Of a stretch of DNA of 64,000 bases, positions 1 through 9,842 are shown piece after piece. The DNA lies in the NCBI GenBank assembly GCA_023954375.1, contig JAMLIC010000052.1:1-64000 (forward strand). Reading direction: 5' to 3'. The DNA is from Planctomycetota bacterium. Lineage in GTDB: Bacteria; Planctomycetota; J058. The translations under genes and the position numbers were made by a program. Positions within the stretch are counted from its first letter, which is position 1. Every line of letters starts with the position of its first letter. The notes below the pieces were generated by a model. The model worked only from the letters and a program-made list of their open reading frames with translations. It ran no database searches and was not told the origin of the DNA.

Positions 1-2
1 TG

Positions 3-3000
3 CTAATAGCGGAGCTGCGCGAGCCGCTCCCGCAGCGGCGGCGGCAGGCGGTCGAGCCACGCCTCCACCCGCGCGCGGTCGAGCGCCAGGGCGCGCCGCA
101 GGTCCTCGGCGGCGTCGGGCCGCCCGAGGAGCAGGCGCGCGGTCGCCCGCGCGCAGAGCGCATCGACGTCGTCGGGGGCCCGCGCGAGCAGGCGCTCGAG
201 GTCGTCGTGCGCCGGCCCCGGGCGGCCCAGCGACAGCCGCACCTGCGCGCGCTCCCGCAGGGCGCGCAGGACCGGCGCCGGCTCGCCCAGCCGGACGACG
301 ACGTCGAGGGCCCGCTCCGCCTCCTCGAGCCGCTGCAGGCCGGTGAGGAGGATCGAGCGCGCCATGTGCGCCCGCGGGTGGTCGGGCGCGCGGCGGAGCG
401 CCTCGTCGATCGCCCGGAGGCCCTCCTCGGCGCGCCCGAGGCGGCCGAGGCAATCGGCCAGCCCGATCAGCGGCTCGACCGCGTGCGGCTCGAGCGCCAT
501 CGCCGCCCGCCCGAGCGCCTCGCCCAGCGCGTGGTGCCCCGCGTAGGCGCGCCAGGTGAGGCCGGCGGCGTAGCTCGGGAGGCCGAGGTCGTCGCGGTGG
601 AGGCGGCCGAGCAGGTCGCGCCCGCGCGCCTCGTCGCCGCCCCACAGGAAGGTGAACGCCTCCAGGTAGCGCGCCTCGCCCGCGCCGCGCGGCGAGACGG
701 CGCGCTCGGCGACCGCCCGCGCGAGCGCCCGCGCCTCCTCGAGGCGCCCGCGGCGAAAGAGGACCCGCGCCCGCTCCATGCGCACCATGTCGCGCAGGAG
801 CGCGTCGTCGCCGGCGGCCGCCTCGGCGTCCACCAGCGGCGGCTCGAGCTCCTCCCAGGGCGCGCCGGCGTGGGCGCGCCGCGTGAGCTCGGTGAGCGCC
901 TCGACGAGCGGGCCAGGGAGGGCGTCGGTCGGCGGGGGGTGCCGGGGAGCCGCGGCGACGAGGACCTCGACCAGGGCCTGGCGCAGCGGCGCGACGTCGA
1001 CCGTCGCCCCGCGGCCGCTCAGGTGCGCGTCGACCCGATCCGGGGCCGCGTCCACCAGGCGCCGCCACTCGGCGCGCGCCTGCTCGGCGCGGCCGAGCCG
1101 CTGCCAGCAGAGCGCCCGCCACAGGAGCGCCTCCACGTCGTCGGGGCGCCCCTCGAGCGCGCGCTCGAGGTCGGCCAGCGCCTCGCCGGGGCGGCCCAGC
1201 CCGAAGCGGGTGTGGGCGCGCCACACGAGGGCCCGGTGGTAGGGGACCGGCTCGGTGAGGGCGATCACGCGCCCGAGGACCCCCTCCTTCCCCTCCGCGT
1301 CGCCGAGGTGGAAGCGCGAGAGGGCGCGGAACATGAGCGCGTGGACGTCGCCCGGGTCGGCCTCGACCGCCCGCGCGAACGCCTCGTCGGCCGCCTGGAG
1401 GAGGGCCGGGTCGGGGGTCGCGCCGGCGCGGCGCATGGCGACCCGTGCGACGAGCTCGAGGGCCAGCGGCAGCCCCGGCGCGCGCGCCAGCGCGGCCCGG
1501 GCGAGCGCCTCGGCCCGCTCGAGCGTGGGCAGGTCGCGCACGCGCGCGAGGGCGAGCTCCGCCTCGGCCACCGCGCGCCACGGCTCGGGGGCGGCGCTCA
1601 CCAGCCGCTCGAGGCGAACGACGATCCCGGCCGGGTCCTCGTGGAGCGAGCGGGCGACGGCCAGGAGCGCCGACGCGGCCACCTCGTCGAGCGGCCCGGT
1701 CGGCGGGACGACCGCGGCGCCCTCGGCCACCGCCTCGCCGTAGCGCCCGCGCCGGTGGAGCAGCCAGGCGCGCGCCGCCCCGACGCGGCGAGCGAGGGCG
1801 TCGTCGCCCCCGGCGAGCGCCCGCGCGACCTCCAGCCGCGCCAGGGCGACCTCGACGGGGAGGTCGGTCCGGTCGACCGCCGCGAGCGCGGCCTCGAGCG
1901 CGCGCGCTCGCGCCGCGCCGAGCGCGGCCGCCCACGGCCCGCGCGGGCGCGCGCGGACCAGGGCCTCGCGGACGGCGCCCGCGTCGCCGGCGCCCGCCGC
2001 CGCCTCGAGCGCCGCGAGCGCCTCGACGCACGCGAGCGCCGGGGCGTCGGGGGCGAGGGCCCGGACCGCCGCCGCCGCCGCGTCCATCGCGGCCAGGTCG
2101 CCCCGCGTCAGCGCGGCCTCCAGCGCGGCGACCGCCGCGTCGGCATCGCGGCCCGCCGCGAGCGCGGCGACGCGCGCCAGCAGGGCGGGGTCGCCGGCGG
2201 CGGCCTCGCGCGCCGCGGCGCGCAGGGCCGCGTCGTCGCCGCCCACCGGCGCGGCGGCCAGCGCCTCGAGCGCCCGGGCGGCCTCCGCGCGCCGGAGGGC
2301 GCGCGCGCCCGCGACGGCCGCCAGGGCGACGGCGGCGAGCGCGGCGGCGGCGAGCGCCACGACGCGGCGGCGCCGCCGCCGCCGCGGGCGAGCCGCCGCG
2401 GTCGGCGCGGCGGTCGGCGCCGCGAGGCCCTCGAGGGCGTCGGCGAGCGCGCCGGCGTCGGGCCAGCGCTCGGCCGGGTCCCGGGCCAGGGCGCGCCGGA
2501 CGATCGCCTCGAGCGCCGGCGGCGCGTCCGGCGCGACCTCGCGGAGCAGCGGGGCGTCCTGCTGCGTGATCCGCCGCGCGAGCGTCGGCGGGTCGGCCGA
2601 CGCGAACGGCCGCTGGCCGGCGACGCACTCGAAGAGGATCACCCCGAGCGACCACACGTCGATCCGCCCGTCGATCGGCCCGCCCGTGAGCTGCTCGGGG
2701 GCCATGTAGAGCGGCGTGCCCAGGACGTCGCCGGTCCGCGTGAGCGCGGCCGCGCGCGCCTCGTCGCGCGCGAGCCCGAAGTCGGTCACGCGCGGGCCGC
2801 CCGGCTCGAGCATGACGTTGGCGGGCTTCAGGTCGCGGTGGATCACGTGGTGCCCGTGGGCGTATGCGACCGCGCGCGCGAGGGTCGCCACGAGGCGGGC
2901 CGCCTCGCGCGCGGGCAAGGGCCCCCGCCGCAGGCGCTGGGCAAGCGTCTCGCCCCGGCACAGCTCCATGGCGAACCACGCGTGCGAGCCGGCCTCGCCC

Positions 3001-3326
3001 TGGTCGAGCACGCGGACGATCGCGGGGTGGACGAGCCGCTGACCGAGCCGCGCCTCCTGGCGGAAGCGGGCCGCGAGCTCGGGCCCCGCGCGCAGGGCGT
3101 CGGGCATGACCTTGAGGGCGACCTCGTCCGGCCAGCCCTCGCGCCGCGCGCGGTAGACGACGCCGAAGTTGCCGCGACCGAGCTCGCCCAGGAGCGTCCA
3201 CGGCCCGAGCGCGTCGGGCCCGCGCGTCCGCTCGGACGGGCGCCGCCCGCCGCCTGGCGCGGGGAAGGCGCCCGTGGGCAGGCTCTGCGCCAGCCGCGGG
3301 TCGGAGGGGCGGCGTGCGGGGTCCAC
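3..3326 (-). CDS. Ser/Thr protein kinase with membrane anchor and long TPR array
   Basis: About 1107 residues, GTG start. The N-terminal kinase domain (about 42-300) has a glycine loop GRGNFG at 50-55, the VALK lysine near 72, HRDLKPAN at 163-170, DFG at 182-184 and an APE motif at 210-211, so it looks catalytically competent. A basic stretch of arginines (314-321) precedes one hydrophobic helix (about 321-341), placing the kinase inside and the rest outside the membrane. The remaining 750 residues are Ala/Leu-rich helical pairs with TPR periodicity, typical of large PknB-like kinases in Planctomycetota and Myxococcota. It lies 14 bases after the TerB/pseudokinase gene on the same strand and is probably co-transcribed with it. 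The stop codon falls at the window edge, so the gene is complete. Substrate is unknown. Confidence 0.88.
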   Translation of the reverse strand: MDPARRPSDPRLAQSLPTGAFPAPGGGRRPSERTRGPDALGPWTLLGELGRGNFGVVYRARREGWPDEVALKVMPDALRAGPELAARFRQEARLGQRLVHPAIVRVLDQGEAGSHAWFAMELCRGETLAQRLRRGPLPAREAARLVATLARAVAYAHGHHVIHRDLKPANVMLEPGGPRVTDFGLARDEARAAALTRTGDVLGTPLYMAPEQLTGGPIDGRIDVWSLGVILFECVAGQRPFASADPPTLARRITQQDAPLLREVAPDAPPALEAIVRRALARDPAERWPDAGALADALEGLAAPTAAPTAAARPRRRRRRRVVALAAAALAAVALAAVAGARALRRAEAARALEALAAAPVGGDDAALRAAAREAAAGDPALLARVAALAAGRDADAAVAALEAALTRGDLAAMDAAAAAVRALAPDAPALACVEALAALEAAAGAGDAGAVREALVRARPRGPWAAALGAARARALEAALAAVDRTDLPVEVALARLEVARALAGGDDALARRVGAARAWLLHRRGRYGEAVAEGAAVVPPTGPLDEVAASALLAVARSLHEDPAGIVVRLERLVSAAPEPWRAVAEAELALARVRDLPTLERAEALARAALARAPGLPLALELVARVAMRRAGATPDPALLQAADEAFARAVEADPGDVHALMFRALSRFHLGDAEGKEGVLGRVIALTEPVPYHRALVWRAHTRFGLGRPGEALADLERALEGRPDDVEALLWRALCWQRLGRAEQARAEWRRLVDAAPDRVDAHLSGRGATVDVAPLRQALVEVLVAAAPRHPPPTDALPGPLVEALTELTRRAHAGAPWEELEPPLVDAEAAAGDDALLRDMVRMERARVLFRRGRLEEARALARAVAERAVSPRGAGEARYLEAFTFLWGGDEARGRDLLGRLHRDDLGLPSYAAGLTWRAYAGHHALGEALGRAAMALEPHAVEPLIGLADCLGRLGRAEEGLRAIDEALRRAPDHPRAHMARSILLTGLQRLEEAERALDVVVRLGEPAPVLRALRERAQVRLSLGRPGPAHDDLERLLARAPDDVDALCARATARLLLGRPDAAEDLRRALALDRARVEAWLDRLPPPLRERLAQLRY

Positions 3327-3340
3327 CCCCGGAGGCTACC

Positions 3341-6300
3341 TCACGCCCACTGGCGAAGCACGGGGAGGACCCGCTTGACCCGCCGCTCGTAGAGGAGGCC
3401 GAAGACGAGGAGCCCCACGCCGAAGCCGAGGAGGAGCCCGAAGGTGGGCACCCGGTCGTGCAGCTTGGCGAAGTACTGCAGCCACAGGTTCAGGACGAGC
3501 GCGAGCGCGGCGGCGGCGACGAGCACGGCGCGGCGCTGCCACACGCCCAGGCCGATCACGGTCGCGCCGCCGATGAGGAGGACGAGGGGGTAGAACCAGT
3601 CGGACATCTTGAGGATCGACAGGAGCGTGAGCGCGCCGAAGAACAGGAGCAGGCCGGCGATCTCGAGCAGCCGGTAGGGCGCCTTCGACGCCGCGCGCGG
3701 GGCGAAGAGGAAGGCGAGCCCCACGAACACGGCCGACGCGCCCACGACGCTCGCCAGGTAGGCGAAGCGCGACTCGTGGACGCGGCCGAGGGTCTGGAGC
3801 GCCTCGACGAGGAGGTCGTCGCCCGCGACGCCCCCGCACTTGGCGAGGCACAGGACGCCCGAGCAGAACGCGGTCGGCACGAGCGCCGGCAGGATCGCGA
3901 GCACCTGGCGCGTGGTGGTCGCGGCGACCGCGGGCACCAGGAAGGCGGCGGCGATCACGAGGAAGCCCGTGCCCATGGCGAGCTGCAGGTGGGCCACGCT
4001 CCCGTGGTGGGCGAAGGCCAGCGCCGTCGGCACGACGGCGACGAGCGGCGCGGCGACGACGGCCGCCACGACGCGGTGGACGCCGGGCAGCGTCAGCGCC
4101 CCCACGGCGCTCAGGACGAGCGCCCCGTAGGGCCAGGCCACCGCGAACCCCTCGTCGTACGCGCGCCGGTCGAGGAGGGCCAGGCCGCACACCGCGCTGG
4201 CCCAGAGCCACAGCCCCGCCGCGGCGCCGTGAGGCGCGCCGACGGCGGGGCCGCGCGCCACGTGGAGCCCGGCCGCGAGGAGGGCGAACGCGGCGGCGAC
4301 GGCCCCGGTGAAGAGCGCGGGGCCGAGGTCGGTGCCGGTCGAGAGGTACTTGCCCAGGGCGACGGCGGCGACCGAGGCGTGCGCGGCGGTCAGGGCCGAG
4401 AGCGGCGCCGAGGCGTTGACCACCGCGAGGGCGCAGGCGACCAGGGCGATCAGGCCGCCCGCGGCGGCCCAGGCGCCGGGTCGCTCGCCGAGGCCCGCGC
4501 CCTGGAGCAGGTGCCACGTCCCCACCCAGCCGAGCAGCGTCGCCACGGCCAGGAGGGCGAGCGGCGCGGGGTCCTCGCGGCGGCGGAGGACGACCGCCTG
4601 GCCGGCGCCCGCCAGGCCGACCGCGACCAGGAGCGTGAGCACGCCGCGCCCGGTGTAGGACAGCGCGGCCCACAGGCAGGCGAACGAGATCAAACCGTGG
4701 AGCCCGGCGATCGCCCACAGGCCCGGGGCGCGGAGCCGCGCGGCGAGCAGCGCCGTCATGACCGCCGTGACGCCCATGGCGAGCGACCACGTCGCCTCGT
4801 CGTCCATGCGGCCGACGAGGTCGAGGCCCTGGGCGATCGCGCCGACGACCACGAGGCAGCCCAGGTGGACGAGCGCGAGCCCCTCGCCCTGGCGCCCCGC
4901 GGCGCGCGCGGCGAGGCCGCCCGCGACGAGGCCGCCCGAGGCGGTCGCGAGGAGGAGCGCGCGCCCCCCGGGGCCCACGGCGCTCCAGAGGCAGGCGCAG
5001 GCGACCAGCGCGCCGAGCCCCGCGAGGAGCCACAGGACCGTCGAGCCGCGTCGTCGGGCGGCGGCGCCGGTGACGACGGCGACGCCGGCGCCCACGGCGG
5101 TCCAGGCGGCGGCGGACTCGAGGAGGCCGGCGGCGTTGAGCACGAAGGCCGCGTCGGCCCAGAGGAGCTGGGTTGCCACGCCGACGAGGGCCAGCCCGCC
5201 GCGCGGCGAGCCGCGCCGCTCGGCGAGCAGGCCGCCGCCGAAGGCGCCGCCGGTGAGGAGCGCGAGGAGGGCGAACACGCCCCAGCTGCCGACGATGAGC
5301 GCCACGCCGATCGCGCCGACGAGGACGAAGATGCCGCTGAGCACGTAGACGAGGACGAGGATCGCCGAGACCTGCGCGCCCTCGGCCGCGGCCGGCGCGG
5401 CGGCGGCCGCCACGAGCTTGCCGGCGGGCGCGTCGGCGCCGCCGTCGACGAGCTCGAACCCGCCCTCGATCGGCGGCGGCGGCGTCGCCGCGTCGGCGAG
5501 GGAGGCGGCGAGCCCGGGGAGCGCCGGCCGGGCCTCCGGCCGGGCAGAGAGGGCGCGCGCGAGCAGCGGGCGCAGGTGCAGGGCGTGCGCGACGGTCGGC
5601 GCGGCGACCTGCCCCAGGGGCGGCTCGCCGGCGAGCGCGTGGTAGGTCAGCGCCGCGAGCGAGTAGACGTCGGCCGCGGGGGTGGCCTCGCCGCCGCGCA
5701 CGACCTCGGGCGCGGCGTAGGCCACGTCGGCCGGGTCGGCGGCGCCGGCGCCGAGGCGGGCGCGGAGGAGCGCCGCCGCGTCGACGGGGGCGGCGGGGGT
5801 CAGGAGGACGGGCCCGTCGGGCCCTGCGCGCAGGGCGCCGGGGCGCAGGTCGCCGTGGACGCGGCCGCGGGCGTGGAGGTCGGCGAGCGTGGCGGCGGCG
5901 GCGGCGACGGCCGGGAGCGAGGGCCGCGCCGGGGCAGGGGGCGGGGCGGCGTGGCGGACGGTGTCGCCCTCGAGGCGCCAGGGGGCGAGCGCGGCGCGGC
6001 CCGCGGCGAGCGGAGCGGGGGGGAGCGGCTCGCCCGGAGGCGGGGCGGCGGCGGGGGCGGCGGCGAGGGCGGGCGCGGGGTGCTCGTCGGCGCCGGAGAG
6101 GGTGCCGCCGAGGAGAGCGGGAGCGGGAGCGGGAGCGGGGGCGGGAGCGGGGCGGAGCGGGAGCGGAGCGGGGCGGGGGCGGGGGCGGGGGCGGGGGCGG
6201 GGGCGGGAGCGGGAGCGGGAGCGGGAGCGGGTGCGGGAGCGGGTGCGGGAGCGGGAGCGGGGGTGGGGGCGACCGCCGTGTCCGACGGCGCGACGGGCGC

Positions 6301-6648
6301 GGGAGGCAGGGGCGCAGCCTGCTGCGCCCCGGGCCGGAGGAGCGCGTCGACCTGCGCCTCGGCGCCGAAGGCCCCGGCGATCCGGCGGACGAAGGCCTCC
6401 TCCGCGGGCTGCACCTGGCCGTCAGCGGTGACGACCTCGACCAGCCAGCGGAGGACGGCGTCCTGGTCCTCCGGCGCCGGACGCTCGAGGGGTCCCGTCG
6501 CGGCGAGCGCCTCGTCGACGTCGGCGGCGCCGAGGCCCAGGGCGCCGGCGATACGCAGGAGCGCCGCGCGCTCCTCGGGGGCGACCGCGCCGTCCGCCCG
6601 GGCGACCGTGGCCACGATCCGGAGGCGCTCACGAGGGCTGGCGGGCAT
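3341..6648 (-). CDS. TerB-like / pseudokinase / polytopic membrane protein, frameshifted in Pro-Ala linker
   Basis: The ATG at 6648 opens a TerB-like helical domain (about 100 residues) ending in a Pro-Ala linker. The reading frame then breaks inside a G-rich hexamer repeat (about 6151-6176) and resumes one frame over. Translating onward by hand gives a degenerate kinase lobe: HGDLRP replaces HRDLKP, no DFG follows, while YAAPE and ADVYSLAAL are kept. I therefore call it a pseudokinase. The last 600 residues hold roughly 20 hydrophobic segments, resembling large polytopic membrane proteins of unknown function. In the repeat the six-base unit is five bases long at 6151-6155, 6156-6160, 6167-6171 and 6172-6176. 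These four single-base shortfalls look like lost Gs. The protein may be intact in the living cell. Function unknown; it sits between a membrane protein gene and an active kinase gene. Confidence 0.7.
6121..6270 (+). repeat. GGGAGC/GGGGGC hexanucleotide tract inside the pseudokinase gene
   Basis: About 25 near-perfect hexamers lie within the coding region and encode Pro-Ala dipeptides on the minus strand. The plus strand has runs of three or more Gs separated by short spacers, which fits the G-quadruplex pattern. Four five-base units break the period and shift the frame of the host gene. The same hexamer family recurs at 15503-15637. Confidence 0.85.
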
Positions 6649-6717
6649 CGGGTCTCTCGGCGGGCGCGCCGCGCTCCCTCGCCGTTGGCGGAGGAGGTGG
6701 GGGAGGGAGGGCGCGGG

Positions 6718-8260
6718 TCAGTTCGGCAGCCCCGGCGGGGGCTCCTTGTCGTTGAGGACCTCGGTGGTGCCGTCCTCGTAGCGCAGGGTGATCACCTGGA
6801 CCCGCTCGTCGTGGCCGCGCGTCGGGTGCTTGCGGGTCTCGTGGCGCGGGTCGACGAGCACGGCGCCGGTGGTGAAGTCGAAGTCGCGGCCGCCGCGCAG
6901 CTTCGCCACGCCCCCCACGGGCTCCTCCGCCTTCACGGTGAAGGTGTGGCGCAGCCACGACGAGGTCTCCGGATCCCAGCGCAGGACGCGGACGAACGCG
7001 AAGCCGGGGTCGTCGTCCGTCGGCGGGTTGACCGTCACGGGGACGACGTAGGTGTCCGGCAGGACGCGCAGGGTCGGCGTCTCCTCGCTCTCGGCGCGGG
7101 CCCGGCTGCGCGGCAGCGTCAGCTTGTGGCGCTTGACGTCCGGATCCATGGCGTCGGCGACGGCGAGCGAGGCCACCTTGTAGGTGTAGTCCACGCGCGG
7201 CTGGACGCCGTCGTCCATGTAGCGCCGCACGTCGGCGCCCGCCTTGTGGACCGCCTGCCAGGGGCCGTCGCCCGCCTTGCGCAGGACCTCGTAGGCGCAC
7301 ACCACCCGCGAGTTGACCGGCGAGACGTCCCACGTGATGACGACGCGGCCGCGCTCGGCCTCGGCGCGGGCGGTCGGCGCGCCGTGCACCGGCCGGAGCG
7401 CCTCGAGCTCCTCCGGGGTGAGCGTCGGCTCGGGGGGCGGCGGGGGCGGGGGCGGCGGCGGCGGCTCGACCACCGGGGGCGGCTCGGGCTCGGGCTCGGG
7501 CTCGGGCGGCGGCGGCGTCGGCTCGACCACCGGGGGCGGCGGGGGCGGCGGGGGCGGCGGCGAGGGGTCGAGCGGCGCCACGAGCGGGTCGTCGAGGTCG
7601 TCGTCGATCGACGGCGGCGTCGAGCCCGAGCGCGACACGACGAGCACGATCAGGCCGAGGACGAGGAGGACGCACAGGCCGGCGAGCACCGCCGCCATGG
7701 TGTTCATCCCGTCCTCGCCCTCCGGCCCGGCCGGCGCGGACGGGCGCGGAGCGCCGGTGGCCGTGGCGGGGGCCGGCGTGGTCGGGGCGGTGAGCTTCAC
7801 CGGCGCGGCGGCGGCCGCCGCCGGCGGCGCGGCCGGCGCGGTGAGCTTCACCGGCGCCGCCGCGGGCGGCGCGGCCGACGGCGCAGGCGCAGGCGACGGC
7901 GCGTCGCGGCGGCGGCGGGCGGCATCGCGTCGACGGGCGGGGGCGCGGCGGCGGAGCGAACGGCGCGGCGGCGGGCAACGGCGCAGCGGCGGCGGGCGGC
8001 GGCGTCGCGACGACAGGCGACGCGGCGGCCACGGGGGCGGCGGCGAGGCGACGGCGGCGGCGCGGCGGCCACGGGGGCGGCGGCGAGGCGACGGGCGGCG
8101 GCGCGGCGAGCGGGGGCGCCGTGGCGCCCGCGGCGGGTGGCGGCGGGCCGGCGTCGCTGGCCGGGGCGCGCTCGGAATGTCGCCGGCGGGCGAGCTGCTC
8201 CTCCAGCTTCTTCCGCTTCGCCTCGATCCGCGCCGCGACCAGGTCGCCCGAGTCCGTCAT
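6718..8260 (-). CDS. Pro/Ala-rich single-pass membrane protein with FnIII-like extracytoplasmic domain, two frameshifts
   Basis: The ATG at 8260 starts a charged coiled segment (VAARIEAKRKKLEEQLARR), then a Pro/Ala linker. The frame changes twice, near 7950 and near 7910, both in GGC/GCG-rich DNA, and then stays open to the stop. After the linker comes one transmembrane helix (MNTMAAVLAGLCVLLVLGL), a poly-Pro/Glu spacer and a domain of about 90 residues with a fibronectin type III-like pattern (VVITWD, YEVLRK, YTYKVASL). A further beta-rich C-terminal part follows. The protein probably presents this region outside the membrane. It is the first gene of a minus-strand group with the pseudokinase and the kinase, 69 bases upstream of the former. 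The shifts compensate, so they may be base-call errors. Function unknown. Confidence 0.6.
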
Positions 8261-8357
8261 GGCCCCCCCTGCTCGACGGCCCGAGTCTAGCAACCGCGGC
8301 TGCCCCGCGCGCGGCGATCGGGGCCGGTCGCGTGGTCTACTGCTGGCGGAGGGTGGG

Positions 8358-9815
8358 GTGAGCCACGGCCGCGGGACGGGCCGAGCCGGGTGGTGGGCGG
8401 CGGCGGTCCTCCTCGCCGCCGGCCCCGGCGCGGGGCAGGACGACCCGCGACCGCCTGCTCCGGGTCCGGCCCCCGCCACCTCGGCCCCGGCCGAGGGCGA
8501 GGGCCCCTGGAGCCTCGCCAGGGCGCTGTCGCTCCCGCCCTGGCTGCACCTCGAGGGGGTGCAGCGCACGCGCTACGAGCACCTGTTCAACCAGTTCCGC
8601 GCCGGCGCGCCCGGCGACGACCGGGCCCTGGCGCTGCGCACGAACCTGCTCGCCGAGGTGCGGCTCGAGCCGGTGCGCCTCGGCGCCGAGGTGCAGGACT
8701 CGCGGCTCTACTTCGTCGACGACGACACGCCCGTTGGCACGACCGACGGCAACGCCCTGGAGCTCCTGCAGGGCTACGCCCGGCTGGACCTCGGGCGGCT
8801 CCTGCCCTGGGAGGGGGAGGGGCACCTGCGCGCGGGGCGCTTCACGCTCGACCTGGGCAGCCGGCGCCTCATGGCGCGGAACCGCTTCCGCAACACGATC
8901 AACGCCTTCACCGGCGTCGAGGGGAGCTGGACCACCGCCGACGGCTGGACCGCGCTCGGCTTCGCGGCCCTGCCCGTCCACCGTCGGCCGACCGACCGCG
9001 ACGACCTCGTCGACAACGACGTGGTGCTCGACCGCGAGCGCCTCGAGGTCGTCTTCTGGGGGGTCGGCCTGTCCAGCCCGCCCCTGACGCCGCTGGGCCT
9101 CGTCGTCGAGGCCTACCTCCTCGGGCTCCGCGAGCGCGACGGCCGCGACCTCGCGACGGCCGACCGCCGGCTGGTCACTCCGGGCGCGCGGGCGCGCCGG
9201 ACCCCGCGCCGGGGGGAGGTCGACCTCGAGCTCGAGGCCATGCTGCAGGTCGGACGGTCGCGGCGCGGCGCGGCGGCGAGCGACCGCCGCGACCTCGACC
9301 ACCTCGCCTGGGCGCTCCACGCGTCGGCGGGCTACACGTTCGACGTCGCCGGCTCGCCGCGCCTCGTCGCCCAGCTCGACGTCGCGAGCGGCGACCGCGA
9401 CCCGACCGACGGCCGCAACGGCCGCTTCGACCCGCTCTTCGGCGCCCGGCGCTTCGAGCTCGGGCCCACCGGGCTCTGGGGCGCGATCCCTCGCAGCAAC
9501 GTGATCACGCCGGGCCTGCGGCTCGAGCTCCGGCCGCACGACGACGTGCAGGTCCTGGCCGTCTACCGCCCCTTCTGGCTGGCCGAGCGGCGCGACGCCT
9601 GGACCGCCGCGCGCGTGCAGGACCCGAGCGGGCGCTCCGGTCGCTTCGTCGGGCACCAGCTCGAGCTCGCCGGCCGGTGGGAGGTGGTGCCCGGCGTCGT
9701 CCGGCTCGAGGCGGGCGTCACGGCGCTCCTCCGCGGCCGGTTCGCCCGCGAGGCGCCCGGGACCAACCCGGGCGACCCCGTCCACCTCCACGCGCAGGTC
9801 GAGGTGTCGTTCTGA
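8358..9815 (+). CDS. Alginate-export-family outer-membrane beta-barrel protein
   Basis: GTG start with GGAGGG just upstream; about 485 residues. A signal peptide (WWAAAVLLAAGPGAGQ) and a short Pro-rich stretch precede the barrel. The body matches the alginate-export (AlgE-like) family by eye: LRTNLLAEVRLEP, a GAEVQDSR block, GHLRAGRFTLDLGSRRL, RNRFRNTINAFTG and many alternating hydrophobic strands. It ends in VEVSF, the terminal Phe expected of outer-membrane barrels. Family members are outer-membrane porins, some exporting polysaccharide, but many family homologues have no proven substrate. No alginate biosynthesis genes are present here, so export of alginate itself should not be assumed. 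A large secreted protein of unknown function lies 3 kb downstream. Confidence 0.75.
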   Translation: MSHGRGTGRAGWWAAAVLLAAGPGAGQDDPRPPAPGPAPATSAPAEGEGPWSLARALSLPPWLHLEGVQRTRYEHLFNQFRAGAPGDDRALALRTNLLAEVRLEPVRLGAEVQDSRLYFVDDDTPVGTTDGNALELLQGYARLDLGRLLPWEGEGHLRAGRFTLDLGSRRLMARNRFRNTINAFTGVEGSWTTADGWTALGFAALPVHRRPTDRDDLVDNDVVLDRERLEVVFWGVGLSSPPLTPLGLVVEAYLLGLRERDGRDLATADRRLVTPGARARRTPRRGEVDLELEAMLQVGRSRRGAAASDRRDLDHLAWALHASAGYTFDVAGSPRLVAQLDVASGDRDPTDGRNGRFDPLFGARRFELGPTGLWGAIPRSNVITPGLRLELRPHDDVQVLAVYRPFWLAERRDAWTAARVQDPSGRSGRFVGHQLELAGRWEVVPGVVRLEAGVTALLRGRFAREAPGTNPGDPVHLHAQVEVSF

Positions 9816-9842
9816 GCAGCTGCCTGGCGGGTGTCGCGGACG

